In this document: positions 61,222-64,000 of the stretch, piece after piece
Layout: each line of letters starts with the position of its first letter
How positions within the stretch are numbered: position 1 is the first letter of the stretch
Assembly (NCBI GenBank): GCA_963772805.1
Contig: CAVYYU010000008.1
Coordinates: forward strand, 248,001-312,000
Reading direction: 5' to 3'
DNA length: 64,000 nucleotides
DNA from: Legionella_A sp963772805
GTDB taxonomy: Bacteria; Pseudomonadota; Gammaproteobacteria; Legionellales; Legionellaceae
Notes under the pieces: model-generated
What the model saw: the letters and a program-made list of their open reading frames with translations, nothing else
Databases searched by the model: none
Told to the model about the DNA's origin: nothing
Translations under genes and position numbers: made by a program

Positions 61222-62547
61222 ATGCTCTTAAAGGGGTTATTAGCGATGAGCACAAAGGAGATAGAGCGCTTATCCATCATTGAAAAAATAATTGATAAGC
61301 GATTAACGCAGAAGATTGCAGCGCAGCATCTTGGGTTGACGGTAAGACAAATAAAACGTTTGGTAAGGAACTATAAGCAGTATGGTGCAGAAGGATTACA
61401 ATCAAAACAGCGAGGCTGTCCAAGTAATCGGAAGCATAGCGATGAAAAAATAGAAGTAATCAAAACATTAATAGAAACGCATTATTATGATTTTGGACCT
61501 AAATTTGCTGCTGAAAAGCTCTATGAAAAACATGGTATTAAAGTCAGCAAAGAGACATTGAGACAATGGATGGTTGAATGGGGCTTCTGGAAAGCAAATC
61601 GTCAGAAGCAAGCCCAAATTCATCCTCAGCGAGATCGTCGCGATTGTTTTGGTGAGCTTACCCAAATAGATGGCTCTCCTCACCCCTGGTTCGAAGACCG
61701 AGGACCTAAATGTTGTTTATTGGTCGCTATTGACGATGCAACCAGCCAGTTATGCAGCCTGCACTTTGAACCCACTGAAACAACCGCTGGTTATTTTAAA
61801 TTAATGCATAAGTATATTGTTGAGCATGGAATCCCTTTAGCTACTTACAGTGATCGACACGGTATATTCCGGATTAATCTACCTACAGCCTCAGAAGACA
61901 CAGAAACACAATTTGGACGTGCAGCAGGCCAACTGGGTATCGAGTTGATTTGCGCTCACAGCCCTGAAGCGAAAGGTCGCGTAGAACGCGCTAATCAGAC
62001 ACTGCAGGATCGATTAGTGAAAGAGATGCGATTACTTGGGATCAGCGATATAGAGTCTGCTAATGCGTATTTACCGACGTATATAAAGGATCACAATAGC
62101 CGTTTTGCAGTGGAAGCCAGAAGTTCAGAGAACGCACACCGTAAGGATTTGCCAACGGATGAAGAGATGAATCTGATTTTGAGCTACCAAGATGAGCGGA
62201 AAATCTCAAAAAATCTAGAAATAAGCTATGAAAATGTGATTTATCAAATTAAAACAAACACAAAAGGCTATAGGTTACAGCACTCGATGGTTACTGTTTG
62301 CAAAGATCTAAATGATGTAGTCACTTTAGTATGCCAAGGAAAAATATTAGATTACACCTGCCATGAGAGAGCAAAACCTAATGCTGCTATTGTTGATGCC
62401 AAACAACTAGAGTCGAAAGTAGATACGATAAGGAATAATGCTAAAAAGTATACGCCACCAGCGAATCATCCATGGCGACATTTCATTATCAATCCAACAG
62501 CAACAGAAGCTTATGCTCAAAAAACGCCAACAAATGGCGTAATTTAG
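61222..62547 (+). CDS. DDE transposase of IS-B
   Basis: A 441-residue transposase of the ISNCY/IS1202 type. An N-terminal helix-turn-helix (KRLTQKIAAQHLGLTVRQIKRLV) precedes a winged segment and the rve core: Asp150 in LTQIDGSPHPWFEDRG, Asp211 in ATYSDRHGIFRIN and Glu255 in AKGRVERANQTLQ. The frame is complete. ATG at 61222 has GAGGACGG upstream; an internal ATG at 61246 is the start used by many homologues. Confidence 0.92.
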   Translation: MLLKGLLAMSTKEIERLSIIEKIIDKRLTQKIAAQHLGLTVRQIKRLVRNYKQYGAEGLQSKQRGCPSNRKHSDEKIEVIKTLIETHYYDFGPKFAAEKLYEKHGIKVSKETLRQWMVEWGFWKANRQKQAQIHPQRDRRDCFGELTQIDGSPHPWFEDRGPKCCLLVAIDDATSQLCSLHFEPTETTAGYFKLMHKYIVEHGIPLATYSDRHGIFRINLPTASEDTETQFGRAAGQLGIELICAHSPEAKGRVERANQTLQDRLVKEMRLLGISDIESANAYLPTYIKDHNSRFAVEARSSENAHRKDLPTDEEMNLILSYQDERKISKNLEISYENVIYQIKTNTKGYRLQHSMVTVCKDLNDVVTLVCQGKILDYTCHERAKPNAAIVDAKQLESKVDTIRNNAKKYTPPANHPWRHFIINPTATEAYAQKTPTNGVI

Positions 62548-62568
62548 AATATATTGTATAATTAAATT

Positions 62569-62719
62569 ACGGAACAGCCGGGGACGGCAATGACCGTGAG
62601 GGGATTGAGCTGCTGTTTATCTTCAGCCGCCAAGACCAAAATGGCTGCTTCGCAGGGCTATTTAAAATGGGGACTCTGTCCCCAAACCCCTGGGATATTT
62701 TTAGAGGGGATTAATGTTA
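62569..62719 (+). other. Conserved non-coding module of IS-B (candidate structured RNA)
   Basis: The nested hairpin (outer ACGG/CCGT at 62569-62572 and 62594-62597, inner GCCG-GGGA-CGGC) differs from IS-A only inside the internal loop. After a spacer come a second hairpin, TGGGGAC (62668-62674) with GTCCCCA (62678-62684), and the block GGGATATTTTTAGAGG, then ATTAATGTTA. Confidence 0.5.
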
Positions 62720-62876
62720 CAAGGTGACATTTCTAAATTGCCCGAAAGGGGACATTTCTATTTTGCTCCGACAATAACCAGGCTTTTGATACGTGCTTGC
62801 GTCAAGGCTTAATAATCTTATATCACCAGCAGCAATCTACGTTTATAATGCCCTATTTACTTGAGATCTATGCCGG

Positions 62877-63728
62877 ATGAATGAACGTAAACGTGTTGCA
62901 GTGATTACGGGCGCGGCGAGTGGAATTGGTTTGGCCTTGGTGAAAAGTTGCTTGCAAAATGATATGCACGTAGTGATGGCAGACAATGCGGCTGATACCT
63001 TGTCGGCAAGGGTCGCTGAATTAAGTCTTTCTGCTCAAACAGAACTTATGGATGTTGTTTGCGATGTTAGCAGGCGTGATGACGTCCAGCAATTAGCTGA
63101 TCAAACGTTTGAGCGTTTTAATCATGTTGATTTATTGATTAATAATGCTGGGATTAGTGGTCGTCTTGCGCCGCTATGGGCATTATCTAGCGAGGATGTC
63201 CAGCAGGTTCTGGATATTAATTTGCATGGCGTCATTCATGGGGTGCAAGTATTCTTGCCTTTAATGTTCAATCAAAACCATCGTTCGCATGTTGTGAATA
63301 TGGCAAGTTTGTACGGCTTATGCAGTGGGTCGCAAATGGCGGCTTATGCGATGTCAAAGCATGCGATTGTTGCATTGTCTGAATCATTGTATTTTGATTT
63401 GCAGCGATTGAATAAACCCGTTGATATTTCAGTTGTTTGTCCATCGTTTGCTAATACGCAGTTACTCGCTAACTCAGCCCCGTCGCAGGGAGATGCATTA
63501 CACACGATGATGGGCGCTTTAATCGAACGTAGTCGTCCGGCAGAGGATGTTGCAAGCCATATTATGCATGAAGTACACAATAAAACGTTTTATATTTTAC
63601 CTGACAAAGAAGTCAAAGCGTATTGTGAGCTGCGCACAAAAGCTATTATCGAGCAAACAATGCCGCATCAACATAGCTTAGAGAAAATAATTGCCTCCTT
63701 GAGCAAACGCGCCGGTGAGGGCAGTTAA
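62877..63728 (+). CDS. Short-chain dehydrogenase/reductase
   Basis: A 283-residue classical SDR: VITGAASGIGLALV, a possible NAD-type acidic residue in VVMADNAAD, NNAGISG, NMASLYG and catalytic YAMSK. The long C-terminal end (after residue 230) lacks a membrane helix. It resembles uncharacterised SDRs near lipid-metabolism genes. IS-B is inserted about 85 bases upstream of its presumed promoter region. Confidence 0.87.
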   Translation: MNERKRVAVITGAASGIGLALVKSCLQNDMHVVMADNAADTLSARVAELSLSAQTELMDVVCDVSRRDDVQQLADQTFERFNHVDLLINNAGISGRLAPLWALSSEDVQQVLDINLHGVIHGVQVFLPLMFNQNHRSHVVNMASLYGLCSGSQMAAYAMSKHAIVALSESLYFDLQRLNKPVDISVVCPSFANTQLLANSAPSQGDALHTMMGALIERSRPAEDVASHIMHEVHNKTFYILPDKEVKAYCELRTKAIIEQTMPHQHSLEKIIASLSKRAGEGS

Positions 63729-63775
63729 TCGGTCGGTACACTTAATTGTTAATTAACATTACACAAAATTGAAGT

Positions 63776-64000
63776 ATGGAGAATCAAATAGATATTTTTA
63801 CACGATATAAAAAATTGTTGCTCTGTAGTGTGCTCATTGGAGCAGTGCTTGGTTTCGCGGCAATGGGTATTCCGATAATTGTATTAGATATGGGTGTGAA
63901 GGATACAGCGTATTTATTTGTAACTACACTTGCAGGGGGGACGTTGGGTCTTGGTGTGGGTGTGGTAGTTGCCAGGGTGCGTGAGCGTGGCGCAATTGAG
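63776..64000 (+). CDS. Small membrane protein, 3' end outside window
   Basis: An open frame from ATG 63776 to the end of the window, 75 codons so far. Two hydrophobic helices are visible: LLLCSVLIGAVLGFAAMGIPIIVL and YLFVTTLAGGTLGLGVGVVVA, followed by basic ARVRER. The ATG is 47 bases after the SDR gene. Truncated, so no family can be named. Confidence 0.6.
   Translation, partial: MENQIDIFTRYKKLLLCSVLIGAVLGFAAMGIPIIVLDMGVKDTAYLFVTTLAGGTLGLGVGVVVARVRERGAIE

Larger units (their letters stand above)
61117..62773 (+). mobile_element. Insertion sequence IS-B, IS1202/ISNCY-like
   Basis: A 1,657-base element with ends TGT...ACA. The left 26 bases (TGTAGCGGCAATTTAGAAATG...) and the right 26 in reverse complement (TGTCGGAGCAAAATAGAAATG...) match well, and each end contains a second AGAAATGTC(C/A)CC motif about 20 bases further in. 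It is flanked by a 16-17 bp direct repeat ATAACCAGGCTTTTGA(T) at 61101-61117 and 62774-62790, a long target duplication expected for an IS1202-type subgroup. Confidence 0.88.

Overview
The window reads as chromosomal DNA of an AT-leaning gammaproteobacterium, most likely of the order Legionellales (Legionella/Coxiella/Aquicella-like). Family-level content supports this: a stand-alone type II secretion gspC, a DUF1566-type secreted protein, a Pht-like MFS permease, Sel1-repeat lipoprotein, F-box-like and J-domain/ankyrin-like proteins that look like host-directed effectors, and several palindromic repeat families. The genus cannot be fixed from sequence reading alone.

Layout. 0-9 kb: PilZ (cut by the window edge), TatD nuclease, anmK, an MFS permease, a secreted DUF1566 protein, a FecR-domain protein, L-serine dehydratase and glutaminase, with a tiny Pro/Glu-rich ORF between the last two. 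9.4-12 kb: a RES/Xre toxin-antitoxin pair with an insertion sequence (IS-A copy 1) just upstream of the antitoxin. 12-18.7 kb, minus strand: kdsD-kdsC-lptC-lptA-lptB (Kdo synthesis and LPS export) followed by trpG-trpD-trpC and a DUF1415 gene. 19-24 kb: an SDR gene bracketed by an inverted pair of MITE-like repeats, then mqo, an RraA-like aldolase and an EamA transporter. 24.7-30.9 kb: mlaFEDCB-ibaG-murA, a Nif3-like gene and a UbiA-family prenyltransferase.

31-35 kb carries the most unusual locus: a minus-strand three-gene operon encoding an outer-membrane porin with a c-type cytochrome domain inserted between an N-terminal coiled coil and the barrel, a diheme cytochrome c whose second heme domain is a close duplicate of the one in the porin, and a membrane-anchored triheme cytochrome c. 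This looks like a transmembrane electron-transfer or periplasmic-oxidation module.

35.6-49.9 kb: a small membrane protein, an amino acid permease, tRNA-Ser(GGA), a second, apparently identical IS-A copy, nagZ, an effector-like pair (F-box; J-domain plus ankyrin-like repeats) with a degraded repeat fragment between them, a DAACS symporter, dapD-dapE, a UDP-sugar epimerase and a Cys/Met-metabolism PLP enzyme. 50-64 kb: gspC, Sel1 lipoprotein, TM2/zinc-ribbon protein, a CaCA exchanger, mutY-asmA, two conserved unknowns, an HtrA-like protease, pyrE, a cold-shock protein, an unknown, a second IS type (IS-B, IS1202/ISNCY-like with a 16-17 bp target duplication), an SDR gene and a truncated membrane protein.

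A cross-cutting observation is that IS-A and IS-B, whose transposases differ, share the same non-coding module between the transposase stop codon and the right end: a conserved nested hairpin, a variable hairpin and a second conserved block. A palindromic repeat family with GTACC-type termini recurs near gene ends at about 30.9, 36.1, 41.3 and 47.3 kb.
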